NCBI GenBank assembly: GCA_000320545.1
Contig: ADNK01000772.1
Location: 89,488 to 153,487 of the forward strand
Direction: 5' to 3'
DNA length: 64,000 nt
Origin: Bigelowiella natans CCMP2755
Lineage: Eukaryota > Cercozoa > Chlorarachniophyceae
The position numbers were made by a program, and so were the translations under genes. The notes under the pieces were generated by a model. That model was not told where the DNA came from. It ran no database searches and saw only the letters and a list, made by a program, of their open reading frames with translations. Below, in pieces: positions 37,888 through 49,588 of the stretch. Positions within the stretch are counted from its first letter, which is position 1; each line of letters opens with the position of its first letter.

Positions 37888-38330
37888 GTTTTTGTGTGTG
37901 TATTTTAACTTAACGCATTAAACATGTAGTTAGCATGCGTTTATATGTTCACAAAAAAGGCACTCGAATTGCTGATAAATTTATGCACGCATAGATACAA
38001 ATCCTTACTAGCAGATCATGTATAATTATATCATCACCCCATCTCCATTGAAGGAATATGGCGTGGCGGCAATAATGAGCCATCCCATAATACCTACGTT
38101 TAGAGTCGCGTTCTTGAAATAAGTACTGAAAATGATAAAGACACAGCGCATACTTGTTTGTTTTATCGTCTCTTGTCACTACGGTGCAAATCGCAGCCGT
38201 TTCTTTGCGTTTTGTGATAGTTTTAGGCAGAAAATAGTTTCTTCTTTTGCGAAATTAATATCCAGTGAGTAAGATAGTACCAGCTGCACCAGAGATAACA
38301 GTCATAGCCATCTGATATGACGAGATTCGA

Positions 38331-38372
<42 letters not shown>

Positions 38373-39262
38373 TGGAGCGTGCGTATCCTCTACACCAAAC
38401 TGTTTGCAAAATAAGAAGAACACTTCAAAAGATTCCTGCTGCAAACATGTGTCATCATATAGTATCGTTCGCTTAGAAGCTCGTTAAGGCTAGAGAGGGG
38501 AAGGTGGGCAGGATGTATCACCCAGGTTAAAGCTGCTATTCCTTCCAAATTGTCACCCTTTAAGGCCCACAAGGTTCCCATTACAGCAACGATGCAGAGT
38601 GTGATCAAAAGGCCTACAATTTTTTGTTCGTTCACCAGAACAGCTGTCACTACTTCTTCTTTTTTTACAGAAGAATCCTACGAATGTATTCTTGGGGATT
38701 CTACAACGAAACTACGTCGAGTTCAGAGAAATATATCTCGACGCCATGCCATAGCGCCGTTAATATAACATATATGACAGCACAAATCAATTGGAGACTA
38801 ATAAGCCAAACACCATGTCGCCCCGCTACTAACCCAAAGACAGTTTGCCGAAACACATGGTAGATGATAGATGCATTGCAGCTATTCAAGAGGAAGGGCG
38901 TTCTATCATCTGGTCGGAGTTGCTGTCTCGTTTCTTTGGAGCTGAGATAATCCCCCCACATATGTATATGCACAAGGTGTTTGTGTGTGTTTGTGTTGAG
39001 TTGGTGGATACCGTATCCTGAGGCTTTAGCTTGCTTCTTACTCAACGCATATCTGAGATCAATTAATTGTCGTTTCAGAGGGGGAAACTCAATGCACACA
39101 TAACAAAAACCAATCTGATTTTATTTGCTATTATCAGTTTAAAGTATCAATTATATGGCTTGTGACTTACGTTGCGGATGGGTCAATATGGACACAAACT
39201 TTGGATCCAGGTGCCGCCGACCCTGAAGAAGATTAAGCATAATCAAAACTTGCATTATATCA

Positions 39263-39343
<81 letters not shown>

Positions 39344-39925
39344 ATAAGGAATTCCCTCTGATCTACAAATATATTCGCAACAACTTCCTGAATTTACCGG
39401 GAAGAAATGTGTATGACTCATAGGTTTTGTCGCTTTGTCTGCCACTGCCCTTGATCGTGGTTTTGCAACGGTTGCAAGACGACTGATTGTTTAGCGTAAG
39501 TTATATTATGAAATTTATCACGTAAATTCTTCTGTCATATGATGTCTCTTAATTGGTAGTTGGTAGTGAGTTGTTGCGTTGATCGTGGACAAGTTGCAGA
39601 CGTTCTTTCCAAACTACATACAACACAACAAGCATAAAGCACCTGGTTGTATTGATCCTGCCAGTGGTCTCTGGGACAGGGTGGACATGTAAACGACGAA
39701 GTTTGATTCACGCCATCAGTAACCTGGAGATATGACCCTGCCCACATGTGTGACACAAATCAAAATGTGGTCAATGGTTGTTATTACCGCTACTATTTTG
39801 ATTTCTCTTACGCTTTTCCTCGTACCTGGAGGGCAACCAGTTGCAGTAGAGTAGTTAAAGCTTATGCCACGTGCAAACGGAACCCCCAGTGCAAGGAGGG
39901 CGAACATCCAGGTAGAAATCATCAC
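35090..39925 (-). CDS. Receptor-like protein: Cys-containing secreted N-terminus, many membrane helices, poly-Q tail
   Basis: Starts at 39925 with a signal peptide (STWMFALLALGVPFARG) and ends exon 1 at CPPG. Exon 2 (39737-39643) continues GSYLQVTDG...CPPCP. Exon 3 (39482-39398) has CNRC and exon 4 (39222-39171) follows in phase. An exon from about 39056 to 38716 ends in a helix (GVWLISLQLICAVIYVILTA). Further helices: KIVGLLITLCIVAVMGTLW (about 38630-38550), MAMTVISGAAGTILLTG, KTMIWTTSIIATFLLSS, AVIVLPVPLFVLGV, CEFVFFILAALSFISNY, PVLVLILLFVVVIYTKA and ASVAAVICSLVLALVLFVHL (about 36010-35900). The tail (35350-35090) has about 12 Gln then QEVQVQITNIEEKSS and a Ser-rich end. The layout echoes the 2-4.8 kb gene (signal peptide, CPPG module, multi-pass). 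Family and function unknown; it may be two genes, since not every join was checked. Confidence 0.5.
35722..35817. repeat. Triple compound microsatellite (AC)n(AT)n(AG)n
   Basis: Three dinucleotide runs abut without spacer in an intron of the 35-40 kb gene. Comparable (AC)n(AT)n pairs lie at 37818-37884 and 39265-39342. Confidence 0.95.
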
Positions 39926-40042
39926 GTTCTGGTGATGGAACTCAGATCAGAGGGGGCCGGATTTTGCGTTACAGCAGCGTTACGAGTAATAAATCTACTA
40001 TTTCTAGCAAAATGTTCACGAATCCTGGATGGCACGGGTGAT

Positions 40043-40150
40043 GATGGCAGGTGCGACAAGAAACAAAGTGTGATGGATGCCAAGTGCGACAAGGAACAAT
40101 GTGCGTCTTCCTACCTACATGGCAAGTGCGACAAGAAGTCATGCTTGTCT
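40043..40150 (+). repeat. Degenerate minisatellite, three units containing a GTGCGACAAG core
   Basis: Three units of about 33-42 bp repeat the block G(G/C)CA(G/A)GTGCGACAAGAA/GAA. The spacer lengths differ. Confidence 0.7.
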
Positions 40151-40278
40151 TCCAACCCATTTCTCCCAGCAGCCCCACTGCTCTCTTCCTGTCTCCGCGT
40201 CGTCGTTGTTGACACACAAGCACCCTCATTGTTCTCCGCCGGCATCAGAGCAGCTCTCGGCCCTGCATCTCCTGCTTG

Positions 40279-40640
40279 CTCTTCATTTTTTGATGCCCCT
40301 GACTCTGTCAAGACCAGAGTCTTGCTCGGCGCCCCCTCGGTTGTCCCCAACGTTGATCTCCGTGTGGACGTGGCTGTCAGGAAGTTCCTGCTCAGGATGC
40401 TTTGCGTCGTCGTCACTTGGCTGCTGGTTGTGATGCGTTCAATGTTCAGTTCGTGCCAATTTGCATGAACCCCGTGCAGTTTGCTAGTCAGTCCTCACTG
40501 AAACCAGTTCGAGGCATTGCATTTTCGCACATTGCAAGTGTCTTGTCACACTTTGGAAACGCAGTTTTTCGTCGTTGTTCGTTGTTCATTGTTCATTGCT
40601 CATTTCTTTGCACTGCATTTCACACATACTGCAAGTGTCT
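40279..40640 (+). repeat. Dispersed repeat, copy 1 (direct partner at 49589)
   Basis: Nearly identical to 49589-49890 for about 150 bp from TGCTCTTCATTTTTTGATGC onward, then alignable with small indels through TTGCAAGTGTCT. An internal partial duplication (TTGCACACTTTGGAAA-like blocks at about 40535-40560 and 40635-40660) extends this copy. Confidence 0.85.
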
Positions 40641-41918
40641 TGTCACACTTTGGAAATGTTGTTTTTCATCATTGTTCTCATTGTTCTTTCCTCTCACTCT
40701 CTCACCCCTCCAACTCGATTCACCTTTCAAGCCTGGCCATGACTCTCAACTGATTCGATGCTGCTCGTCCGATGAGCACCAATTTCGGACTCAGCGATCA
40801 CTCCCAGTCTCAACCGGCTGCTGCCAGTTGGCACTAGCCAGTTTTCACAACCACCACCTTTGCACCAGTGCTCAGTTCACACAACGTTCAATGTTCGTTC
40901 ACGATGTTGAATCTCGAGTGATCACCTATGAGACATGCAGCTTTGTTCTCTGGGAGGTTTGTTCGGGCACGTGGAAATGAAATCGACGTTGCATGACTTC
41001 ATGCATGCAGTTTGCACAGCAGAGATCACCTTCATGGTGTCCAGTCGCGCAAGCGAAGCCTGCTAGCCTGATCACGGGCGCAGCTTCTGAGTGCTTTGGC
41101 ACGCCGAGTTTGTCTGAGTCGCGGTGCTTCTGACATCATTTGCACCCCTCGCATCTCATGTTTGCAAGCTTTGTTCTTGATTTGCTACATGCCAGCATGT
41201 CGCCTTAAGTGTGTCTAGACGTTCAATGTTTTCGCAGCTGCGTGCATGCAACATGCAACATTTCAACACCAACCATCAATTGTCCAGAATATCTGACGGC
41301 AACGTGCTCTGTGCCAACACTTTTAAATAGAACAAAATCAGTTTTGGCTTGATCTCATGATGTGCCATGCTCCGGCTCTCACATTCTTAGAGCTTTCAGA
41401 CAATTTCATTTAACCTTACTGAATAGATGACAGGTGCGTCTCTACGTGCTGTTCCAAATGTTACCCCTCTAGATTTGCGTGATTTTGAAGACGATTTATG
41501 AGATTTTTCTGTTTCATAGGCGCTTGGTCCTGTGTACAAACATATGAATGGAAGAGCACAAAGAACGTGAACTGTGTATGTTTCATGTATACATGCTTTT
41601 GAAACTTCGATCGTGTTACCAATTAGATTCGTTGTTCATTATCATTACCAACATGTTAACAATCTCCATGTTTATCATTCATAACCTGGGGTGCAGTGTA
41701 GATGTCGTCACTATCATGATTGAATGAGAAGAAGACAAATAGGAATGGCAGCATGCTAACATTCACGAAGTTTTCGTAGCAAAAAGGTATTCTTAATAAA
41801 TTCTGCACCGACATATCTTAATGATGCCTAAGCTCTTCAGTATAAACAACCTAATTTCGCCTTTGCCTCATTAACACGGTATGTAAGAGGCCCAGGCGTT
41901 TCCTCTTCCTTCTTCTTC

Positions 41919-42070
41919 TTAAACCTTCTTGACGTCGGAATTACGACCCGCCGAGGCGATTTCGCCAGTCTGTATGTAAGAGAGGAGGGATCTGAATCGT
42001 CCCTTAACCACCCCCCTACTATCTTTCGGTGTTTGTGTATGTGGGTACGTGGGTACGTGGGTACGTGTGC

Positions 42071-42117
<47 letters not shown>

Positions 42118-42457
42118 TCTCTCTCCCACATTACTACGTAATCCCCCTATTTTTCTTCCCTCTGTAGGTGAAAATCAATACTACTTGTCTTTAACTGCCT
42201 CGATGTTGTACGTCATAGGCCCTGGATCTAAGAAAATGAGAACCGCAAATGCACAATACATACGAATACAACATGCGTAAGGTATAGGACAAACAAAGGT
42301 AAAACAAAAAGGAATCGCTCGAAAGCTACTTTCAGTTATTTTTGGAGTCGATGCACTATTTCTCATTCAGCCACCTTTTTTAGCACTCGGATCGTAGTTG
42401 TCTGGCTTGAAGCGCCTTGCAGTTGGGATAACACTCGAAATGGAAGATTTTAGTAGC
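41919..42457 (-). CDS. Small protein of unknown function, C-terminal three exons
   Basis: Exons 42457-42375, 42227-42185 and 42018-41919 join in phase: ISSVIPTARRFKPDNYDPSA, then DPGPMTYNIEAVKD, then NRGVVKGRFRSLLSYIQTGE to stop TAA at 41919. About 75 residues are visible. A possible first exon (ATG at 42751, MGAGGGTL, donor GTAAGG) lies upstream, but an intervening exon would be needed for phase. Hydrophilic and basic with no signal or membrane segment in the visible part. No family recognised. It overlaps antisense the possible first exon of the plus-strand gene starting near 42484. Confidence 0.5.
42072..42116. repeat. (CT)n microsatellite
   Basis: Long CT run in the intron before the last exon of the small minus-strand gene, preceded by GGGTACGT repeated three times. 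Confidence 0.9.
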
Positions 42458-42483
42458 CTATAAGAGCGATAAGGGAAGGAGAT

Positions 42484-45400
42484 ATGATACCGAAGCTGAG
42501 GACGTTAAATATGCGACACCGATGTCGAAAAGGTGGAAGGATTACGAAATACCGGATACATGTTATTCGTTGGGCTTCTATGACATTGCTGGCATCTTTC
42601 ATATACTATTCTATTTTGATTGTCGTCGTCAAGTTCACATACATAACCATTGTTGATTGTATCGTTCGCAACGCTGTTATGCTTTTCGGTTAGTCGAAAT
42701 ACATACAATTCGGTGTCCTGTCCTTACTAAGGTCCCTCCACCCGCACCCATTATCCTCCCCTCACCGGTCTCTTGCTGCTTTACTGTCGTAGGAAAGGGG
42801 GCTAGGCCGATCGATCTTAATGGTTAATTCAGAGAACCGAGCAGCTAGTGACAGTGCTCCGCCTTTTATAGGCTTGCCTTCTACAGATCTGAAAGTAGTA
42901 GTACAAACATCTAAGAACATATCCTACCATCGATGTGGGGGTTAGTAATAAGAAATGTACACCTACTCACAGAACAATTTACATATATTTATATGTATTA
43001 CAATGTAATATAAGTATACAAATATATGTAATATGTGTTGGATGTGTCATCCTCTGTGGCTCTTGTGCGTGCTTGCAGTTGAAATCATAAAGATGCATAC
43101 TCTCGGATGGACTTCGCTGAAGGCACGGTCTTACGACTTTGTAGCAGTTTCAAATACACACGTGTCAGCTATGGAAACGATGGAGACTTCGCTATCAATG
43201 ACACTATTCATTCACAACGCAAGTAAGAACTTGTTTTCTTGTCAATGGGTAACAAAGACAATCTTTGTTGTCGTTCCGATGATTCACTTTCATCAGTTCG
43301 TTACTACCTACCTTGTACGAGGATTGTGTTGGCCGCCGCCTAGATTCCATGATCGCTCTGATCGAGTCCGAGTGAGAGAGCGCGAACGAGTGCTGCGACT
43401 GACTGATCTACTGTGAGAATTCTTTCATGGGGACCTACTTCGACGCGTTCTTCCAGTGGGAGGACCGACACTCTTTGAGGTACGGAGATGTCCTGCATAT
43501 GAACTCAGCCCTCGAGGTGTACGAGAGCGGCCGCGTCGCTCTCCTTTCTGATGTAGTTGGTAGTAAGTAAGTGCAATGGAAGGAATTTTTTCTATACTTC
43601 TTGTATGGATGAAGTCTTCATTTTGGCCGCTTTTCTCTGGAAACTCGCGAATTAAAGTGCTTATGGTTATCGAAAGGTTTTGTAGTAAATAAAATCAAAG
43701 ACTCGTTCATGTACCGCGAAAAGGCGAGCTTTAGCCATTTGCTCGACCGATAGGTGAAGATTCACGAGCTTTGATGAGTTATGATTCGATGCCTTTCTGG
43801 GCATGACGGGGGTCGTCTCTGAATGTTCCCCGAACAACGGGTTGCTCATCGTTCTTACGTCAAAGCCTTGTCTGGTTACAATATGTCTATACAGCGATCT
43901 TTCGATGCCCTATTCCATCATCCAAAAATAATGCACAAAGGAAGTTTTTCAACGATGGCTTTTCTCATGAATCTTCACCATCATAGCAACCGAGTAGTAT
44001 TCTAGTCATCCATGCCTCTTCCTCTTCTACACCTATCAAAAGTCCAATCGTGGTTTCGAGGACTACCTCTCCTCTCCTGTTCCTTTTCCTCTGCGATGCT
44101 GCTGGCCCTTAATTTTTCCAAATAAGCCCAAAATATGGATGTCGCACCTTCGTATCACCATGGATTCTTGATCAAATTACGGTGGTACACGGCGTTACGA
44201 GCGTTACGAGCATCAAGAGCTCGAGCTGCGAAGGAACGAAATCCCTCTCCTAGACTACCTATGTAGATCTAGGAAAAAGAAGAAAAAGAAGTGCGAAGAT
44301 TATCATTCATCATTTGATCATCCTCAGATATACATGTACATGTATTCACGTAGATCTAGACTCTAGATCTATTCTTACAATTAATTAATTTATTTATTCA
44401 ATTTATTTTCTCGCTTATTATCACCTAGATCCAGGATTATCGATCGATCATACTCCAAACAACAACAACAACAACAACAATGGGACACCTCGCTTGACCA
44501 GCTGGATATGCTGCTGCTGCTGCTGCTGCTGCCTCTCATCAGATAATAATGAGGGCTGCGTGACGGGCCGGATGCTGCCTCTGCTCCTTCTTTGGGGTGG
44601 GGACTTTATTTATGTACCCGCATCGTTATTTTCGAGTGATTTTTTAATTCACACTCAGGTGTAGCAGTACTTGCAGCCGCTGCTGCTATTGACCCCTCGG
44701 TTAGCCCACGCTCTCCCCGTCCCTCCGTCCACATTCCATATTGGCGCTCTAGCTGGGCGAAATTTCGCTTCCTCTCCCCTGCACTTCCAATCAAAGTGAT
44801 CGAAACAAATGAGCAACTATACAACCGCACCAGTGATGAGGAGCGGCAGTTGGCGGAAACCGTAAGTAAAGATACATTGACTAATCGGGAGATATTCCTT
44901 CTGATTTGTACTTAACCTATTTATACCATTGACGTTATGTATCATCAAAAGACGCCTGATCCATGGGAGACGGACAGTGTCGAGAAAGAAGTACGTCGGA
45001 ACCGCATTAAGCGGGCCCGTCGCTTTTCCTGGCTTCAGAAGGTGGTGTATGTAATAACAACCCACACACTTGGTGGTGGTAGTACTACTAGTAGTAGTGG
45101 TAGTTGCTTACTACAACAGCAAAGGCAGTCATGAATAAGTCCATCACTATTAGGTGCGCGAAGCCCATGACTTGGCAAGAAACCAAACGAGGTTGAATTC
45201 ATCCGAGGCAGTAGTGCCGCAAATTCAGAAAACGAACAACAAATTTGCAGAGGAAAAAATGTACCAGACATCTGTCCCACCGTTCCAAGACGACCCAGAT
45301 ATTTCTACTGATGAGATCCGCAAAAGCTGGTTTCTCTCAAAGATACCCACAGGCTCTCCACTCGCTACAGTGAACGATGATAGCACTGGTTCCGTATCAA

Positions 45401-46017
45401 TTGTTGACAACGAACCTGTATCTGATGGGAATGGAGGTTGGCGCCTGTCGCGCCGCTGGCGCTGTGCCGGACAACTCGGGGTGGAAAGTAGGAAGAACTC
45501 TGGAGTTGCAGTTGGTGGCAGCGGTACAAGAGTAGTAGCAGCTAATGCCGTGAAGAGGTCTTCTAAGGCGATGATAGATCACCAAAAGCGCTTGCGTCAC
45601 AAGGACAGCAATCTTCAGGGATTCCCACGTCCGTTTGAAGCCGAGGAGTCAGACGGATCCTGGGAAGGTATTCCTAACCAATTTAATCGAACAGATTTCT
45701 CTAGTTGTTGTATTACCACAAAACATGAATTTGTGCGGTGAACAATTGCAGGTCTGACCCTGACTGACGAGGAACCGAATACGCGTACTGCAAAAGCTAA
45801 TCATAGCTCAACTGTCGATATAGGCAACAATCGCAGTCCAGAGGCCAGAATTAGCAGTCGTATGGATCAGAAAGGGTCAGAAACTGTTCGCAAGTACATG
45901 CCAATCTTCATGTTCTCACGTGATTCGGGATCGGATCACAAGGACGAAAGTACAGATTGCGAGGGGGTCATCGCAAATGTGACCGCAAGCAAAGTCCGTG
46001 AGAGAAAACCAAGATAA
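42484..46017 (+). CDS. Membrane-anchored protein of unknown function, possibly LEA2-like
   Basis: The 3' exons are firm: 43418-43559 (FMGTYFDAFFQWEDRH...), 44659-44861, 44952-45041, 45154-45667, 45752-46017 (stop TAA), all in phase. Upstream, 43093-43220 (HTLGWTSLKARSYDFVAVS) and perhaps an exon from 42484 with one strong membrane segment (SMTLLASFIYYSILIVVV) belong to it; the donor at about 43219 may be GC (GCAAGT). A membrane anchor followed by SLSMTLFIHN..NSFMGTYFDAFF and GDVLHMNSALEVY recalls the LEA2/TMEM106-like beta domain (weak). A second short hydrophobic stretch (VGVAVLAAAAAI) precedes a long polar, basic tail (EVRRNRIKRARRFSW). The 5' end is uncertain. Confidence 0.5.
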
Positions 46018-46705
46018 TGGCTCCATCAACATTATCGATGTCATTGTCTAGCTATTATTATATTCGAAGCAGAGCTCTAGGGCATGTGATGTGTGTCGTG
46101 AACGAATTCATATAACATTCCCATACTATTATACATGTTAGATGTTGCAGAGACTGCAATAATGACAACCTTACAAGACTTAGACATTAGACATGTGTGC
46201 ATTATGAGCCATGTACATAATGCATCATACATGATTACGATCGTAGCAACATGTAGTGGCTTAAAAATGTTGCGCCAAGTCTTTCCGCACACCTAGCGCA
46301 GCATAGAGCAGTTTGCGCATGGTCATTTGCCGATCACCGAAAACACGCACAGGGACAGCTTTGCTCATCGTGTACCTTTGTTGCTGCTGTAGCAAAAGGC
46401 TAGCTATAACTATATAACATTGCACAGCTACATCAGGATGACCATTGAAAAAATTTAATTCTTCATCACATCCGTCTCATATAACAATGTAATATGATAA
46501 AGTAGCGCTACGCTTATCTTGTTCTTCTTTGGACCTATTGGTTGCAGAGAATCCGCGCTGCATGCTATCATACATTTGTCACATCTATACAAAATTGTAA
46601 TGAAATACATCCTGAAAGACAGGTCTAGTACTACATGTAGGACTGCATCTTATAATCTGTGTGTAGTGATTACTAATTTGGAGGATACTTCAGGCATCTT
46701 TGCAC
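46018..46705. other. Convergent spacer with dispersed element copy C
   Basis: No gene seen between the 3' ends of the plus-strand membrane gene and the minus-strand methyltransferase. Palindrome-rich DNA, with the dispersed element at 46419-46480. Confidence 0.6.
46419..46480 (+). repeat. Dispersed ~65-bp element, copy C
   Basis: Begins ATTGCACAGCTACATCAGGA and ends ATCACATCCGTCTCATAT. Confidence 0.7.
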
Positions 46706-47247
46706 TTAGTCTTTTCCACCATCCTCTATACCTAGCTTCTTCTCATTCCTACTACTTAGATCAGCAAGAAATATCGACGATGTCTTCGGAGATGCTTCTG
46801 GACTCCGGTTGGCATCGTCTTCAGGCTTATGATGTACGTGTAGAGAGACATAGCTGATACATAAGACGAAGGGGTGTAAGGTATGAATGCACAAAACATG
46901 GTCAATGTTGTCATTATTTACCCCGCCTCTGTATCGAATTGACGTGCACTAATATGGATAAATCCACTTGCTTCGAGGGGAAATGTCGTTGTAATTACTG
47001 TAGGAACAAGACCGAGTATTAGAACTAAATTAGCTTCTGTAGCAAGATAATTCCAATTATTTTAACGTTGCATACTAATATCACGATTAAGATTGACGAA
47101 TTAATGAAGAATCTCCTAACCGTATGAACCAGGCTTCATTTTCTCGGCGGTCGAGCCAATGTACTTCCGCAGTTTATCATCGAAACTAAGCATTTAGTAG
47201 TGCACACATGATTACGTACACACACAGGGGGGAGGGGGAAGAGAGAC

Positions 47248-47327
<80 letters not shown>

Positions 47328-47634
47328 GTGTGCCTGTGGTATAATACACATATCATTGACATAGGAATGCGTTATAAACGCTATATTCTTTCACTTTTCT
47401 CTCCCTGCTGTTTCTCGACGTGCGTGTATCTTAATTAGGAAAAAATCGCTGTCACCTTGAGCAGTTGACAAAAACAACATCTGCCTCTTCTGCCCATTTA
47501 ATTTCCTTAAAGTCCGTGTTTATTACGCGAACAGTATTTTCGTTCACATATTTGCTAATTTCTTTATCGCGGTTCTCGGGCACGAAATGCCCAATTACCT
47601 AAATTGACACATACAAATACGAGCACAAAATCTT

Positions 47635-47674
<40 letters not shown>

Positions 47675-49106
47675 GCAGAGAGAGATTGGAGGGAGGAAGA
47701 GAGAGAAGAGCTGAAACCTGCCTCGAGATATGGACTAAATCTTGGAGAATTTCTATTCCCACACACTTTTCAAACTGATGAAGAAGGGCAGCGGCCACCA
47801 GCGGTCGCCCAGAGCCTAGCAGATTCCAACAAGTAGAAAAATCAATGATATATATGAATCTATTTGGAGATGCTGTAACGTGTGCAAAGTTGATATTGCT
47901 ATCTATTCCTTCTTACCGCTTCCTAGCTCGTAGAATACTCCATTCCTTGGCATCCTTGGTATTATTCCCCAGAAGATCTCTGCCATGCAGGAGAAGCCGA
48001 CCTCTGTGTAGTAGAAGTTGTGGTGGGTCAAGCCGAGAATATTACGCTCCTTCAAACTGGCCATCCGACTGCTTGCCGTAGTGTGCCTTCACCATTACAG
48101 GGGAACAAAGAGTTATTCAGATTCAGCGATTCGAAGCGGTGGCTGCTTTATACGCACATAATAGGCTCATTTGAAAAGGGAGTATCGGCTGCAAGTATGC
48201 TTCAAAAGTCTAAAAATGTCGTTGTTGGTTATTTGAGTCCATGATGCTCGAGTTATCATTGCTGCTTTTTAACTACAGATATCAGTATTACTTGGCGAAA
48301 ATCTTCTTGGCAACCGATCCCAGCCGATTTATCATTGCAAGCTAGTTGAATTGCAGCAAAAATGTAGTTAGTATACATGCACGCGTATTCATATTAACAA
48401 TTTATTTGCATTGTTCAATATATTTGAGTGTATTCTCAATGCTGTGAAGATCTAAAACTTTATGTTTGTGGCCCTAGCGTATGGGTGAAGATGAGTAAAC
48501 TACCACATAGTTATGTACGTGTTCTGCTGTGTCCGTGTGTCGAGTTAAGTCGCATTCTCTGGGCGTACCAACCTTCATAACACGGTCAAGTTCTGCTACA
48601 TTCTTCGAGTCTATAATCATAGCCTTCCATTTCCCTCCCTTCCAGAACCATCGGTTTTCACGCTCGAGGAGATCTGATCAGCAAATAAGAGGAAGTGGGA
48701 TATAAGGACAGGAAGGAATATGTATGGTACCAAAATGGTAATATTATATCTACACGTATAATACTATGGTGTGAAAGATTTCACAAGACTTACGTATCAT
48801 GAGGTTCATCTGCCTCTTGGTGAGGGCCTCTTTCCCTGCTTGGGAGAAGACTCTCCTGTATAGAATCCTTTCCCACCTGTCAGCACCGCCTCCATCTGAT
48901 GGCACCTCCGCAAATAAATCGAACGCTTCATCTGCAAGGGGAAATCAGTAAAGAGAGTTGGGAAAATGGTGAAGAGGTTAGAATTTAGAATTCGATGGAT
49001 CGGAGTTCGTATAAGAAAGACTTGTGCATGCACTGACCTTGCACTTTCCCACCCTTATCCTTCTCGTCGGCTTTGGGCGGCTCTGTCTTCACATCCTCAC
49101 CCTCAC
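46706..49106 (-). CDS. DOT1-like class I SAM-dependent methyltransferase
   Basis: About eleven short exons descend from 49106: 49106-49038 (acidic/basic leader), 48931-48794 (ADRWERILYRRVFSQAGKEA), 48673-48573 (ENRWFWKGGKWKAMIIDSKN), about 48345-48295 (MINRLGSVAKKIFAK), about 48089-48037 (HYGKQSDGQFEGA), about 47990-47934 (FSCMAEIFWGIIPRM..GVFYE), about 47820-47711, 47598-47453, about 47190-47125, about 47000-46922 and 46850-46706. The core reads FYELGSGRPLVAAALLHQFE then KCVGIEILQDL, i.e. SAM motif I and the acidic residue of motif II; then ADVVFVNCSRF and MKPGSYVITTTFPLEA. The order matches the DOT1-type fold family common in protists (histone H3K79 or unknown substrate). A polar tail ends at 46706. 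The N-terminal start is not certain; more exons may lie above 49106. Confidence 0.72.
47246..47325. repeat. (GA)n then (AT)n compound microsatellite
   Basis: Adjacent runs in an intron of the methyltransferase gene. Confidence 0.95.
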
Positions 49107-49588
49107 CTGCAATCACACAACGTAATGCGCATACATATACACATGGTCAAAATCACACATGGTGGATGGGCAAGCGACGAAGTAGTAAATTCACAACGAG
49201 CCCGAAATCAGCATAGGGTGAGAGGAGCACATTCAGGAACGCAGCATCGATACTTAATCACAGGAGGAATCTCAATTAAAGTGTCCTGGACTACAAAACA
49301 AAAATCGGTTACCCATGGGATAGAAGTTAGTCGTTCAACTCGATCACACGTGGGTAAGGAGGAGGTAAAGTGCAGGTAGGCCTAGTTGTTTGGGTAGCAG
49401 TTGCCTGTGTTCGGTTTCGGGTCGATGAGGACTGGCTACTACTGATACGAAACGCAATGGAATTATACCTACGTTTTGACTCAAAATAGATGTCGCAGTG
49501 GATAAACCGTATGCATTTTATTCACACTGCGGACAAAACCACGTGAAAGAAATTCTTTTTGAGCCCTTGGTGATTGTTTCTGCGACAT

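Larger units (their letters stand above)
39926..41918. other. Gene-free stretch with a minisatellite and a dispersed repeat
   Basis: Upstream of the minus-strand gene at 39925. Holds a three-copy Cys-codon minisatellite (about 40043-40150), the first copy of the 40/49.6 kb direct repeat (40279-40640) and then single-copy-looking DNA. Open frames on the plus strand through 40468 cross the repeat and are not conserved between its two copies. Confidence 0.55.

Noticed and set aside
38390-39060. Class C GPCR (7tm_3) assignment
   Set aside because: VNEQKIVG and the following helix look like TM6-TM7 of that family, but TM1-TM3 are missing before it and many helices follow, so the resemblance is probably chance.
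39746-40468. 240-codon plus-strand frame
   Set aside because: It is antisense to exon 1 of the receptor-like gene and runs into a dispersed repeat whose second copy breaks all frames by a 4-bp indel.
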